Shown here: one piece after another, positions 24,145-33,382 of the stretch
Layout: every line of letters starts with the position of its first letter
Position numbering within the stretch: position 1 is the first letter of the stretch
Assembly: GCF_044751345.1 (NCBI RefSeq)
Contig: NZ_JBIWXY010000002.1
Span: forward strand, 124,001-188,000
Direction: 5' to 3'
Source: Methylobacillus methanolivorans
GTDB taxonomy: Bacteria > Pseudomonadota > Gammaproteobacteria > Burkholderiales > Methylophilaceae
Length of the DNA: 64,000 nucleotides
Translations under genes and position numbers: made by a program
Notes under the pieces: generated by a model
What the model saw: only the letters and a program-made list of their open reading frames with translations
The model's database searches: none
Told to the model about the DNA's origin: nothing

Positions 24145-25590
24145 TTGAAAGCTCTTTTCCCCCTTCTGATTGGCCTGTGCTTGTCACCCCTGACATGGGC
24201 CAACGATTTCCTCGATAATACTTCTAACCAGTGGCAGTTGATTGACCAAGCACGAGACCGGCTTGATAACAGCCGCAGCCAGCCGACGTTGGAGGAACAG
24301 ATTCAGGCTGAGCCTGTCATGGCTTTGGGAGAGGATCAGAACAGCACTGCGACATTGGCGCAGGAAATTTTCGTTCAGATCAATCAGCAGAATTGGCCCC
24401 GCGTGAAGCAATTATTGGGGCATTATCTGGTTTCTCCACAGCGTGATCCTAGCTTGGTGGCTTATGCTGAAGCAAATTTGGCAGAAGCCCAAGGTAACTT
24501 ACCTCTAGCCTTGGAGAAATATGAGCGAGTCTTGTCCTACCTGCCGCAATTCACGCGAGGGAAAATGGATTATGCGCGAGCCTTGTTTAAATATGGTGAG
24601 GATAAAGAGGCTAGACAGATTTTTCTTTCAGTATTGACGCCCGACTTGCCTGTAGCAGTGCAAAGCAATATCAATTTATATCTGGACGCATTGGAAAAGC
24701 GCAATGAGTGGAAATTCTATGCGAGCTTGGATTATTTCAAGGACGACAACATCAACCTGACTTCCGACGCGTCGCTTTGCCTGCTTTCAATCGGCAATGA
24801 TCTATGCGTGGCCCGGTGGTCTGCACCCTCGGCGTTGCCGAGCCACGGGGTGAACTATACGTTGACCGCAGAGAAGTTCACGCCTTGGAAAGGTCGCCAT
24901 GGGTTGATGTTCCGTTCGCTGGTCTATGGATCAGACTATACGCAGGATAATCTCTATAACATCGGGATATTGAACATGGCGCTTGGCTATGCTTACCGTA
25001 CACCTAATCACCGTTGGTTTCTGGCACCAACTTTTGAAACTTACTGGCAGAGCAATCGTAGGCTCTACACAGCGGGTGGCCTGATTGCAGAGGTACGTAG
25101 CCAAGTGACTCCCAATTGGCAGAATACCCTGACGATTAACTGGCAGGATATCCAATATGTCAGGGATGAAGAAAAAGACAATGATGCTCAGCAATATCTT
25201 GTGACGTTGAATCAGCTATATGCGCTTTCCAATAAAACATTGCTTTTTGGCGGTGTGGATTACATTCGCCGCAAGCTGGATTATCCAATTGCCAGTTTTC
25301 ATCGTTCCGGTGTGCGCGTCGGTATATTTCATACTTTCAATTCATGGTTGGACGTGACCATGTCCGCGTCCAGGCGCTGGCGGAAATATGACGAATACAA
25401 TCCGATTTTTGGAGGATTAAGAAAGGATACCGAGGATTTCTATAGTCTTGCAGTGGGTTTCCCCAGCTTGCAGGTGCAAGGTATCAAGCCTTCGCTGTAT
25501 GTACAGCACTACGACACTGAAAGTACGCTACCGCTATTTTTCTCTTATCGCAGGACCCAGGCAGGGATCAGGATGGAGAAGTCATTCTGA
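24145..25590 (+). CDS. Slam (surface lipoprotein assembly modifier) family outer-membrane translocator
   Basis: This 481-residue protein matches the Slam/DUF560 architecture: signal peptide (1-19), a periplasmic tetratricopeptide-like part (about 70-185, with repeated A-E-A-x-G and Y-A-R-A-L-F-K-Y-G patterns), then a roughly 290-residue barrel. The barrel begins FYASLDYFKDDNINLTS, contains the typical SHGVNYTLTAEKFTPWKG segment and ends RTQAGIRMEKSF with C-terminal Phe. Slam proteins move TbpB-type lipoproteins or soluble hemophilins across the outer membrane. The start is TTG at 24145 with AGGTGG upstream. Cys212 and Cys221 lie in the first extracellular loop region. Its client is probably the protein encoded just upstream. 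Confidence 0.88.
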   Translation: MKALFPLLIGLCLSPLTWANDFLDNTSNQWQLIDQARDRLDNSRSQPTLEEQIQAEPVMALGEDQNSTATLAQEIFVQINQQNWPRVKQLLGHYLVSPQRDPSLVAYAEANLAEAQGNLPLALEKYERVLSYLPQFTRGKMDYARALFKYGEDKEARQIFLSVLTPDLPVAVQSNINLYLDALEKRNEWKFYASLDYFKDDNINLTSDASLCLLSIGNDLCVARWSAPSALPSHGVNYTLTAEKFTPWKGRHGLMFRSLVYGSDYTQDNLYNIGILNMALGYAYRTPNHRWFLAPTFETYWQSNRRLYTAGGLIAEVRSQVTPNWQNTLTINWQDIQYVRDEEKDNDAQQYLVTLNQLYALSNKTLLFGGVDYIRRKLDYPIASFHRSGVRVGIFHTFNSWLDVTMSASRRWRKYDEYNPIFGGLRKDTEDFYSLAVGFPSLQVQGIKPSLYVQHYDTESTLPLFFSYRRTQAGIRMEKSF

Positions 25591-25605
25591 GTTGTATGCG
25601 TTTTA

Positions 25606-26400
25606 TTAAATATCTATCCTGGGCTTATGCGGCGCATTGCGTGTGAGCCTATCCCATAGCCAGCGCGGGATAATGCGTAGGATGCGCGCTATCCAGCCCA
25701 TTTGCCAAGGGATGATGACAAAGCGCTGGCGCTTGGCGATGGCAGCGGCGAACTTTGCTGCGGCGATGTCCACTTCCATGAGGAAAGGCATGCGGTAACC
25801 ATTGACGTCAGTCATCGGGGTGCGGATATAGCCAGGGGCGATGGTGGTGACGGCAATGCCAAAGTGTTGCATCTCGGTACGCAGGCTTTCGAGATAGGTG
25901 ATAGCAGCAGATTTCGAGGCGCTGTAGGCTCCGGCACCAGGCAATCCACGTATACCCGCGACACTGGCAATGCCAACGAGTTGCCCATGTTTGTTTGCCG
26001 CCTGCATGGCGGCAATGAAGGGCTGGAAGGTATGCACCATGCCAAAGACGTTGATCTCGAACACGGTATGGAAAGCCTCAATATCCTCCACTTCAGCAGT
26101 GAGGGTGCCGCAACTCACGCCTGCGTTGGCAATGACGATATCGGGCACGCCAGCCTTGGCGATGAAGGTTTGTGCAGTGGCCTGCATGGCCTGGGCATCA
26201 CGTACATCAGCCTGGTAAATGTGGCATTGCCCGCTTGGGAATTCGTGCGCCAGGTCGTCAAGCAGTGCTAGGCGGCGTGCTGTGACACCGACGATGGCAC
26301 CTTGCTTGAGGTAGTGTCGTGCCAATGCCAGGCCAATGCCACTGGAAGCACCGGTAATAAAAACCCGCTGACTGGCAGCGGGTGTGGATGTGTGTGTCAT
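25606..26400 (-). CDS. Short-chain dehydrogenase/reductase
   Basis: This is a 264-residue NAD(P)-dependent SDR. The cofactor motif TGASSGIG is near the N terminus, NAGVS marks the central strand, and the catalytic YSASK (Tyr-x-x-x-Lys) follows IASVAGIRGLPG. The ATG at 26400 is chosen because homologues begin about 13 residues before the glycine motif; the frame opens to 26457. The C terminus has a hydrophobic, aromatic stretch (WQMGWIARILRIIPRWLW), suggesting membrane association. The substrate is unknown. In many betaproteobacteria an SDR gene sits next to dsbA, as here. Confidence 0.9.
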   Translation of the reverse strand: MTHTSTPAASQRVFITGASSGIGLALARHYLKQGAIVGVTARRLALLDDLAHEFPSGQCHIYQADVRDAQAMQATAQTFIAKAGVPDIVIANAGVSCGTLTAEVEDIEAFHTVFEINVFGMVHTFQPFIAAMQAANKHGQLVGIASVAGIRGLPGAGAYSASKSAAITYLESLRTEMQHFGIAVTTIAPGYIRTPMTDVNGYRMPFLMEVDIAAAKFAAAIAKRQRFVIIPWQMGWIARILRIIPRWLWDRLTRNAPHKPRIDI

Positions 26401-26416
26401 GGGCGAGTAGCGGGTA

Positions 26417-27052
26417 TTACTTGGCGCCGCCGCTCTTTTCCTTGCGCACGTTCTCAATCAGGTAGTCAGCCACTTGCAGCACGTTCTGGTTGCCCCCCGC
26501 CATTGAGCTGGAAGTAATGTAACGACCATCAATCACCAATGCTGGCACGCCTGTGGCGCCGGAGTCGCGGAACACATTCATGGCGCGCACAATATTGTTG
26601 TTGGTGGAGAAGGATTTGAAAGCTTCTTCCACTTTTGTGCGATCCTGGCCGCCCTGCTTGGTGATCCAGTCAATCAACTGTGCTTCGGACGCTGGGTTGA
26701 CGTTGCGAGCCTTGTGGATAGCATCGAACAATTGAGTGTGCAGCTTATCGGTGAGATTGAGTGCTTCAAGGGCATAGAATGCCTTGCCAGCAGGCGCCCA
26801 GTCAGGACGCGGGACACCGGGTACGCGCTTGAAGTAGACATCTTGCGGCAGCTTCTTGACCCAGGTAGCCAGGCTTGACTCCAAATGGTAGCAATGCGGG
26901 CAGCCATACCAGAAGATTTCCAGCACTTCGATCTTGGCTGGGTTATCAGTCTTGATGGTTTTTGCTGTCTGGTTGAAGTCATTACCCAGTTGCGGTTCTG
27001 CCATGGCAGTTGCAGAGACCAGCAACATCAAGGCAGCGAGCAGCTTTTTCAT
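26417..27052 (-). CDS. dsbA: Thiol:disulfide interchange protein DsbA
   Basis: This 211-residue periplasmic oxidase of the thioredoxin fold introduces disulfide bonds into secreted proteins and is re-oxidised by DsbB. A signal peptide covers residues 1-18 (ending AMA). The active site is YGCPHCY (Cys-Pro-His-Cys) at about residues 50-53, and the cis-proline loop is at TGVPALVIDG. A helical insert lies between them. It is co-directional with the SPOR and argS genes, a conserved betaproteobacterial order. Cysteine-containing exported proteins in the window could be substrates. Confidence 0.95.
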   Translation of the reverse strand: MKKLLAALMLLVSATAMAEPQLGNDFNQTAKTIKTDNPAKIEVLEIFWYGCPHCYHLESSLATWVKKLPQDVYFKRVPGVPRPDWAPAGKAFYALEALNLTDKLHTQLFDAIHKARNVNPASEAQLIDWITKQGGQDRTKVEEAFKSFSTNNNIVRAMNVFRDSGATGVPALVIDGRYITSSSMAGGNQNVLQVADYLIENVRKEKSGGAK

Positions 27053-27116
27053 ATCTTGTCCTTACAATCGAATTGATAGAGTTAACGTAGAGAAATCTGG
27101 TTGGGATGACACTGGC

Positions 27117-27725
27117 TTATTGCCCAGGTGAGTTCACCTTGATCAAATCTGCCTTGAAACCGTTCTGCGCCAGATCAGACTTGGCATTGTTGATTTGGTT
27201 CAGGTCGGCAAATGGGCCAACGCGTACACGGTGCCATACGCCCTTGTCGGGAATGGTGGCGGTCTGCACGATGGCTTCCAGGCCCAGCAAGGCCAGCTTG
27301 GCCTTCATGTTGTCGGCTTCCTGTTCGGTCTGGAATGCGCCTACCTGGAGGAAGTAGCTCTCCTGGGTTTGTGCCGGGGCCGGGTCGGCTTCCTTCTGCT
27401 TGATTTCCTGCTCCGTTACCTGGCTTTCGCTACCGGGTAAGATGGTATAGAAGTCGAAACGTGGTTTTTCGCTGCCAGCTGGAGCCTTGTTGGCTTCTGC
27501 TGGCTTGGTTTCTGCCTTGGGCAGTGCAATTTCATCAGGTTCCAGCTTGGTTTTGCCAGCCTTGTCGGCAAATGGGCTATCGCTCTTCATGACAACGATA
27601 GCAACGCCCACAGAAATGCCGACGCCTAATAGCAGGCCCACCAGCAAGCCGGTAAAAAATGGGCTGCCCTTGCTACTGCTGCTGGAGCTCGATTTGCGCT
27701 GTGCAGGCTTGTAATCTCGACTCAC
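27117..27725 (-). CDS. SPOR-domain cell-division-type protein (FtsN-like)
   Basis: This 202-residue bitopic membrane protein has a short cytoplasmic Ser/Lys-rich N terminus (residues 1-23), one membrane helix (about 24-46), a Lys/Pro/Glu-rich periplasmic linker, and a C-terminal SPOR domain (about 125-202, SYFLQVGAFQTEQEADNMKAKL). SPOR domains bind denuded septal peptidoglycan, so the protein is probably recruited to the division site. It lies between argS and dsbA on the same strand. Confidence 0.92.
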   Translation of the reverse strand: MSRDYKPAQRKSSSSSSSKGSPFFTGLLVGLLLGVGISVGVAIVVMKSDSPFADKAGKTKLEPDEIALPKAETKPAEANKAPAGSEKPRFDFYTILPGSESQVTEQEIKQKEADPAPAQTQESYFLQVGAFQTEQEADNMKAKLALLGLEAIVQTATIPDKGVWHRVRVGPFADLNQINNAKSDLAQNGFKADLIKVNSPGQ

Positions 27726-27837
27726 GATATTTCCTCTTCCTCATTCATTCATGTCCTGGCGGGCCTTGCTTGGAGGCCTGCCTAGCGACTTGGGTGGCGA
27801 TGGTTCCCCGTCAACCATCATATTCTATCTTACAAAT

Positions 27838-29496
27838 TTACATCTTCTCTGGCGCACCTACGCCCAGCAGTGCCAGGCCATTACGCAATACCTGGCGAGT
27901 GGCGCTGATCAGGGCCATACGTGCGGTGGTCAGGTCAGCATCGTCAACCAGGAACTTGTGGGCGTTGTAATAGCTGTGCAAATCGCCCGCCAAGTCCTTG
28001 AGATAGGTAGCGACCATATGTGGAGCCAGCTCTTGTGCGGCATTGGTGAGTAGCTCGGGGAATTCGCCCAGGCGTTGCATGAGTGTTGCTTCATGCTCGG
28101 TATCCAGCGCAGTCAGTTTGGCTTGTGACAAGCTGGCAATATCGCCGCCCCATTCGTTCAGCACGCTGCAAATGCGGGCATGGGCATACTGGATGTAATA
28201 CACCGGGTTGTCGTTGCTTTGTGCACGGGCAAGGTCGATGTCGAACACTAATTGCGAATCGGCACGGCGTGCGGCGAGGAAATAACGTGTGGCATCACAG
28301 CCCACTTCCTCGATCAGGTCGCGCAAGGTGACGTAGCTACCTGCACGCTTGGAGATTTTGACTTCTTCACCGCCGCGCATCACCGTGACCATCTGGTGCA
28401 ATACGTATTCCGGCCAGCCTTGTGGAATGCCGACATTCAACGCCTGCAAGCCAGCGCGCACACGGGTGATGGTGCTGTGGTGGTCTGCACCCTGTTCGTT
28501 GATAACGCGCTCAAAGCCACGCTGCCATTTGTCCAGGTGATAAGCGACATCAGGCACGAAATAAGTGTAGCCGCCTTCACGCTTGCGCATGACACGGTCC
28601 TTGTCGTCGCCAAAATCGGTAGTGCGCAGCCAGAGGGCATCGTCTTGCTCGTAGGTGTGGCCACTCTTGATCAGGTTGGCTACGGTGCTTTCCACCTTGC
28701 CATCGCTGTAAAGCGCCGATTCGAGCGAGAATACGTCGAAGTTGATCTGGAAGGCCTTGAGGTCCAAGTCCTGCTCGTGGCGCAGATAGGCCACGGCAAA
28801 CTGGCGGATCGCCTCGGCATTATCGGCATCGCCTATGCCCGTCACTACTTGGTCATCCGCCGTAACGGTTTCTTTTGCCATATAGGCAGCAGCGACATCG
28901 GCAATGTAATGGCCGCGATAGCCTGCTTCCGGCCATGCAGCATGCTCGGGCGTGATGCCCTTGCAATGAGATTGTACGGAAACGGTCAGGTTATCAATCT
29001 GCGCACCGGCATCGTTATAGTAGAACTCGCGTGTGACGGCCCAGCCATTGGCAGCCAATAGGCGGGCAAGACAATCTCCCACTGCCGCGCCACGGCCATG
29101 GCCAACGTGCAATGGGCCGGTGGGGTTGGCAGAGACGAATTCCACTTGTATCTTGCGGCCCTGGCCAACTTGATTGTGTCCGAATTGCGCACCTTCCCGC
29201 TGGATGTCGCGCACCACGGCCTGCTTGGCGGCTGGGCTTAGGGTGAAATTGATGAAGCCAGCCCCGGCAATTTCAACTTTGGCGATATATTCCGAAGCAG
29301 GCAGTGCCTGGATCAGCGCTTCAGCAATGGCGCGTGGATTCTGGCGCAGGGGTTTGGCCAATATCATGGCCAGGTTGGTGGAAAAATCCCCATGCTGAGC
29401 ATTCTTGGGACGTTCTAGCTGGATGGCGACAAGGTCTGCATCAGCATTGAGGCTGTTTGCGGCGACCTGTAGTAATTCGGTAAGATGTGCTTTCAA
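27838..29496 (-). CDS. argS: Arginyl-tRNA synthetase
   Basis: This 552-residue class I aminoacyl-tRNA synthetase charges tRNA-Arg. The N-terminal Add-1 domain begins MKAHLTELLQVAANSL. The HIGH-type motif is HVGHGRG (about residue 125), the KMSKS-equivalent is KISKRAG, and a DALR anticodon-binding domain closes the protein (YNAHKFLVDDADLTTARMAL). Length is normal for bacterial ArgS. It is the first gene of the argS-SPOR-dsbA run and is divergent from priA. Confidence 0.98.
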   Translation of the reverse strand: MKAHLTELLQVAANSLNADADLVAIQLERPKNAQHGDFSTNLAMILAKPLRQNPRAIAEALIQALPASEYIAKVEIAGAGFINFTLSPAAKQAVVRDIQREGAQFGHNQVGQGRKIQVEFVSANPTGPLHVGHGRGAAVGDCLARLLAANGWAVTREFYYNDAGAQIDNLTVSVQSHCKGITPEHAAWPEAGYRGHYIADVAAAYMAKETVTADDQVVTGIGDADNAEAIRQFAVAYLRHEQDLDLKAFQINFDVFSLESALYSDGKVESTVANLIKSGHTYEQDDALWLRTTDFGDDKDRVMRKREGGYTYFVPDVAYHLDKWQRGFERVINEQGADHHSTITRVRAGLQALNVGIPQGWPEYVLHQMVTVMRGGEEVKISKRAGSYVTLRDLIEEVGCDATRYFLAARRADSQLVFDIDLARAQSNDNPVYYIQYAHARICSVLNEWGGDIASLSQAKLTALDTEHEATLMQRLGEFPELLTNAAQELAPHMVATYLKDLAGDLHSYYNAHKFLVDDADLTTARMALISATRQVLRNGLALLGVGAPEKM

Positions 29497-29603
29497 GGCG
29501 AGCGACGAAACGTGAATAAAAGCACTATTTTAACCTACTGCAAGCTTGCACTGATATGCAATTGTCGAACTTCGTCATATAGATGGCAGATGATGGGGGG
29601 CGC

Positions 29604-31814
29604 ATGACCGAAAGCGCTCAGCATGCCACTATCCTCAAGGTCGCACTGGATGTTCCGCTTGATGGTGTTTTTGATTACCGCAGCGATGTGCCGGTGCAGG
29701 TGGGGCAGCGCGTGGTTGTGCCGTTTGGCCCACGCAAGCAAGTCGGGGTCGTGGTGGATATTGCCGACAATAGCGAGATTGCCCCGGCCAAGCTCAAATC
29801 CATTCTCCAGCATTTCGACCATGAGCCTGTGCTTGATAGCGAGTTTTTCTCGCTGCTGAAATTCTGCGCAGATTACTACCAATACCCTTACGGACAGGCC
29901 CTGCTTTCTGCCCTGCCTGCCCGTTTGCGTCAAACCGAGCCTGCCCAAGCTCGGCAGCAGTTCTGCTATTGGCTGAATGAGGCAGGTCAATCGGCTGACA
30001 TTGAAGCCATTCCCGCCCGGCAAATGGTGCAGCGGCGTATTTTTACTGCTTTACGTGAGCGTGGTCGCCTGAGCGAGGCCGAGCTATCCGAATTGAGCCC
30101 GAGCTGGCGCAAGGGCCTGCTGGCACTGCGTGAGCAGGGGTGGATAGACGAGGAGCAAATCTATGCTGGCTTGAGCGCGACACTGCACGCCTCCAATGTG
30201 CAGCCGGAGTTGAACGACGAACAAGCCCATGCGGTGCAGAGCATTTTGCAGCAGCGGGAGCGTTTTAAGCCATGGCTGCTGCACGGCATTACCGGCAGTG
30301 GCAAGACCGAGGTTTATATTCGCCTGTTGCAGGCGGTGCTGGAGGGTAATCAGGATCAGGCCTTGGTGTTGGTGCCTGAAATCAACCTCACGCCTCAGCT
30401 GGAGGCACGCTTCCGTACCCGTTTGCCGCAATACCCGTTAGTCACGTTGCATAGCAATCTTGGTGAGAGTGAGCGCTTGCAAAATTGGCGGTTGGCGCAA
30501 ACTGGAGTGGCACGCATTGTCATCGGCACGCGCTTGTCGGTGTTTACGCCTTTGCCCCGCCTCAAGTTCATGATCGTGGACGAAGAGCATGATACTTCCT
30601 ACAAGCAGCAGGACAGCATGCGCTACCATGCGCGCGATGTGGCCTTGGTGCGAGCGCAGCGCCGCAATATCCCTATTGTGCTGGGTTCTGCTACTCCAGC
30701 GCTGGAAACCTGGCATAACGCCCAGAGTGGCCGCTATGGCCTGCTCAGCATGCAGCAACGCGCTGTTAGCCAGTCACAATTGCCCCAGGTGAATTGTGTG
30801 GATGTCAGCCGGGTGCAGATGCAGGAGGGGCTGTCCCCTCCACTCATCAAGGCCCTGAAAACACGTCTGCAGCGTGGAGAGCAGAGCCTGCTGTTCATCA
30901 ACCGTCGCGGTTATGCGCCTGTATTGCTATGTAATGCCTGTCACTGGATTGCGCCTTGCATGCGCTGTAGCAGCCGCCTGGTCGTGCACTTGCGCCAGGG
31001 CTTTTTGCGTTGCCACCACTGCGGACACGAACAAAAGATCGTGCGCCAGTGCCCGAGCTGTGGCAATGCGGACCTGCACCCTACCGGGCATGGTACGCAA
31101 CGGCTGGAAGAAACGCTGGCCAAGCTGTTGCCAGAGGCGCGCATCTTGCGGGTAGATCGTGATAGCACGCGCCGCAAGCACGCCCTGAGCGAGATGCTCT
31201 CTGCAGTACACGCTGGGGAGGTGGATATCCTGGTCGGGACGCAAATGCTGGCCAAAGGCCATGATTTTCCTAATCTCACCTTGGTCGGTGTGCTGGATAC
31301 TGACAGTGCCCTTTTCAGCCCCGATTTTCGTGCGGCAGAGCGCCTGTTTGCCCAGCTCATGCAAGTGGCAGGTCGCGCGGGCCGTGCAGATAAGCCCGGT
31401 GAGGTGTTGATCCAGACGACTTTCCCCGAGCATCAGTTATTCAATGCCTTGCGTAGCCAGGAATATGGCACCTATGCGGCTGGCCTGTTGCAGGAGCGCG
31501 AGATCGCCCAGTTTCCACCCTATGAGTTTCTGGCCTTGATCAAGGCAGAGGCCAATGAATACGGCCCTGTGCAGCGCTTTTTGCAGTTTGCTGCCGATAC
31601 TACCCGCGCAATGGCGACCGATGCCTTGGTCTATGACCCGATACGCCCGCAAATGGAACGGCTGAAAGGCATGGAGCGCGGGCAGTTGCTGTTCCAGGCG
31701 ACGACACGACAGGCGCTTCAAATCGTTCTCAGGCAATTGACACCGCAATTGCGTGCGCACCCGCTCAGCAACAAGATACGCTGGGCGGTAGATGTCGATC
31801 CACAGGAGTTTTAG
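29604..31814 (+). CDS. priA: Primosomal protein N' (replication restart helicase PriA)
   Basis: This is a 736-residue superfamily-2 DNA helicase that reloads the replisome at collapsed forks. The N-terminal DNA-binding domain is followed by Walker A GITGSGKTE and the DEEH box in VDEEHDTSYKQQD. A zinc-binding insert has eight cysteines in pairs (CNACHW, CMRC, CHHC, CPSC), followed by the helicase C domain. The start at 29604 has a G-rich ribosome site directly upstream; an alternative ATG at 29583 would add seven residues. Full length, no sign of damage. Confidence 0.97.
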   Translation: MTESAQHATILKVALDVPLDGVFDYRSDVPVQVGQRVVVPFGPRKQVGVVVDIADNSEIAPAKLKSILQHFDHEPVLDSEFFSLLKFCADYYQYPYGQALLSALPARLRQTEPAQARQQFCYWLNEAGQSADIEAIPARQMVQRRIFTALRERGRLSEAELSELSPSWRKGLLALREQGWIDEEQIYAGLSATLHASNVQPELNDEQAHAVQSILQQRERFKPWLLHGITGSGKTEVYIRLLQAVLEGNQDQALVLVPEINLTPQLEARFRTRLPQYPLVTLHSNLGESERLQNWRLAQTGVARIVIGTRLSVFTPLPRLKFMIVDEEHDTSYKQQDSMRYHARDVALVRAQRRNIPIVLGSATPALETWHNAQSGRYGLLSMQQRAVSQSQLPQVNCVDVSRVQMQEGLSPPLIKALKTRLQRGEQSLLFINRRGYAPVLLCNACHWIAPCMRCSSRLVVHLRQGFLRCHHCGHEQKIVRQCPSCGNADLHPTGHGTQRLEETLAKLLPEARILRVDRDSTRRKHALSEMLSAVHAGEVDILVGTQMLAKGHDFPNLTLVGVLDTDSALFSPDFRAAERLFAQLMQVAGRAGRADKPGEVLIQTTFPEHQLFNALRSQEYGTYAAGLLQEREIAQFPPYEFLALIKAEANEYGPVQRFLQFAADTTRAMATDALVYDPIRPQMERLKGMERGQLLFQATTRQALQIVLRQLTPQLRAHPLSNKIRWAVDVDPQEF

Positions 31815-31817
31815 CTG

Positions 31818-32882
31818 ATGCCCAGCAAGCGCATTGCTCTGGTGATGATAGTCCGCAATGAGGCCCGTTCGATAGCGCGCTGCCTGCAAAGCGTCCGGCC
31901 CTGGGTGGACGAGATGATCGTGCTGGATACGGGTTCTGATGATGACACGGTCAGCATTGCCGAGTCGCTAGGTGCCAAAGTGCATGTTTTTACTTGGTGT
32001 GATGATTTCTCTGCTGCGAGGAATGCAGCGCTGGCACTTTCCTCCGCCGATTGGAACTTGGTGCTGGATGCTGATGAGTGGATTATTTCAGGCGGCGAAA
32101 CACTGGCTGCTTTGCGGCATGTCAATGAAGAGTTTATTGGGGTATTGCGTCTGGATGATGAGGCGGAGGTAGAGGGCCAACGCCAAGTTTCCAAGACTTG
32201 GCTTTCTCGTATCTTGCCCCAGCATGTGCGCTATGTCGGACGCATTCATGAACAGCCAGTGTCTCCTGGCATGTCTAGGCGGCAATTGGCCCTAGTCGTG
32301 GGGCATGATGGTTATCTGGAGCAGCATAAAGCAGTTAAGCAAGGTCGCAACGAGGTGTTGTTGCGTATGGAGTTGGCGCGTAACCCGGAGGATGCCTATT
32401 TCAATTACCAACTAGGCAAGGAGCTGGAAATTTATGCACGCTTTGCTGAGGCGGTAACATGTTACGAAAAGGCTTTGCTGCATACGGAGGCAGAGGCGAA
32501 CTGGCGTCACGATCTGGTCGTGCGCAGTTTGTTCAGTCTGAAAAAAGCAGGCAAATTCGAGCGGGCGCTTCATTTGGCAGAAGCAGAGATGCCGTATTGG
32601 CAGCATTCTCCCGATTTCTTTTTTGCGATTGGCGACGTTTTGCTTGACTGGGCCATTGCTGACCCAGCACAAGCAGAAGTCTTGTTGCCCATGATTGCCT
32701 CAAGCTGGGAAAGATGCCTGGAAATCGGCGATAACCCCACCCTCAACAGCACAGTAATCGGTAGGGGAAGCTTCCTGGCGGCCAAGAACCTGCATGCTTT
32801 TCACCTGAGCTTGGGACAGACGGACCAAGCTGAATACTTTGCCAATCTTGAACGTGAGCTGCTGCGGCAACGCAGTATTTAA
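31818..32882 (+). CDS. Family 2 glycosyltransferase with TPR-like C terminus
   Basis: This is a 354-residue cytoplasmic enzyme. The N-terminal GT-A domain starts IALVMIVRNEARSIARCL, has a LDTGSDDDT nucleotide-binding segment and the metal-binding DADEW. The C-terminal half is helical with tetratricopeptide-like repeats (EDAYFNYQLGKELEIYARFAEAVTCYEKAL). Similar WaaE/KdtX-like enzymes add sugars to lipopolysaccharide core or other glycans. It starts three bases after priA, with AGGAG inside the priA end, so it is probably co-transcribed. Acceptor unknown. Confidence 0.88.
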   Translation: MPSKRIALVMIVRNEARSIARCLQSVRPWVDEMIVLDTGSDDDTVSIAESLGAKVHVFTWCDDFSAARNAALALSSADWNLVLDADEWIISGGETLAALRHVNEEFIGVLRLDDEAEVEGQRQVSKTWLSRILPQHVRYVGRIHEQPVSPGMSRRQLALVVGHDGYLEQHKAVKQGRNEVLLRMELARNPEDAYFNYQLGKELEIYARFAEAVTCYEKALLHTEAEANWRHDLVVRSLFSLKKAGKFERALHLAEAEMPYWQHSPDFFFAIGDVLLDWAIADPAQAEVLLPMIASSWERCLEIGDNPTLNSTVIGRGSFLAAKNLHAFHLSLGQTDQAEYFANLERELLRQRSI

Positions 32883-33169
32883 TTTTTGCCGCATTTTTCA
32901 GGCTTGATGGTTCCGATTTCGGAAGCGACACCCTTGTCATGCTCTACCTCGACACAAGCGCCTACGACCAATGGGCCTTGTTCCGGCTCAATGTCTGTTT
33001 TTTCGGTGACTTCCACCTGTTGACCGCTGATCGTCCAGATACCTAGGTTGCCAGCTGGGCGCGCATCAATACGTCCGACGAATTCTTTATCTGCGAGGGC
33101 TGGGGTGCTAACCAACAATGTGCTAACAGTCAGCAGGGAGATGGTACTGAATAGATGGGAGAGCTTCAT
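32879..33169 (-). CDS. Small secreted DUF5666-like protein
   Basis: This is a 96-residue exported protein with a signal peptide (1-27, ending ALA) and one small OB/beta-barrel-like domain with FVGRIDARPAGNLGIWTISGQQVEVTE and two cysteines near the end (ACVEVEH, EKCGKN). The IDxRP...GxWxIxGxxVxVxxxTxI pattern is typical of DUF5666 repeats. The start at 33169 has AAGGA upstream. Its stop overlaps the convergent glycosyltransferase stop by four bases. Function unknown. Confidence 0.75.
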   Translation of the reverse strand: MKLSHLFSTISLLTVSTLLVSTPALADKEFVGRIDARPAGNLGIWTISGQQVEVTEKTDIEPEQGPLVVGACVEVEHDKGVASEIGTIKPEKCGKN

Positions 33170-33350
33170 GATGCATCCTTTCCAATGGTTGAGCTTGCAT
33201 GAACACAGCATAACTATGGAGATTGAAGCACCGTATCGGTATCAGGCTGATCTCGGTGTAGGAGTACTACCGGCAGGCTGGCTTGCTGGTAAACATAGGA
33301 GGGAGGTTGGTATAGGGGGCGGTGCAGCAGTATTTGGGAGTGACAGGAAG

Positions 33351-33373
33351 ATCCCCGGGCTTGGCCCGGGGAT
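33351..33373 (-). terminator. Hairpin after the small lipoprotein gene
   Basis: ATCCCCGGG and CCCGGGGAT form a perfect 9-base GC-rich stem with a 5-base loop, 10 bases past the lipoprotein stop. No T run follows on the minus strand, so termination is uncertain. Confidence 0.5.
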
Positions 33374-33382
33374 GGAGGCTTG

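Noticed and set aside
25702..26271. Plus-strand 189-codon frame inside the SDR gene
   Set aside because: It is a shadow of the SDR gene on the opposite strand, which has all catalytic motifs; the shadow has no recognisable features.
28252..29061. Plus-strand 269-codon frame opposite argS
   Set aside because: argS has complete HIGH and KMSKS-type motifs on the minus strand; the opposite frame shows no domain or start signals.
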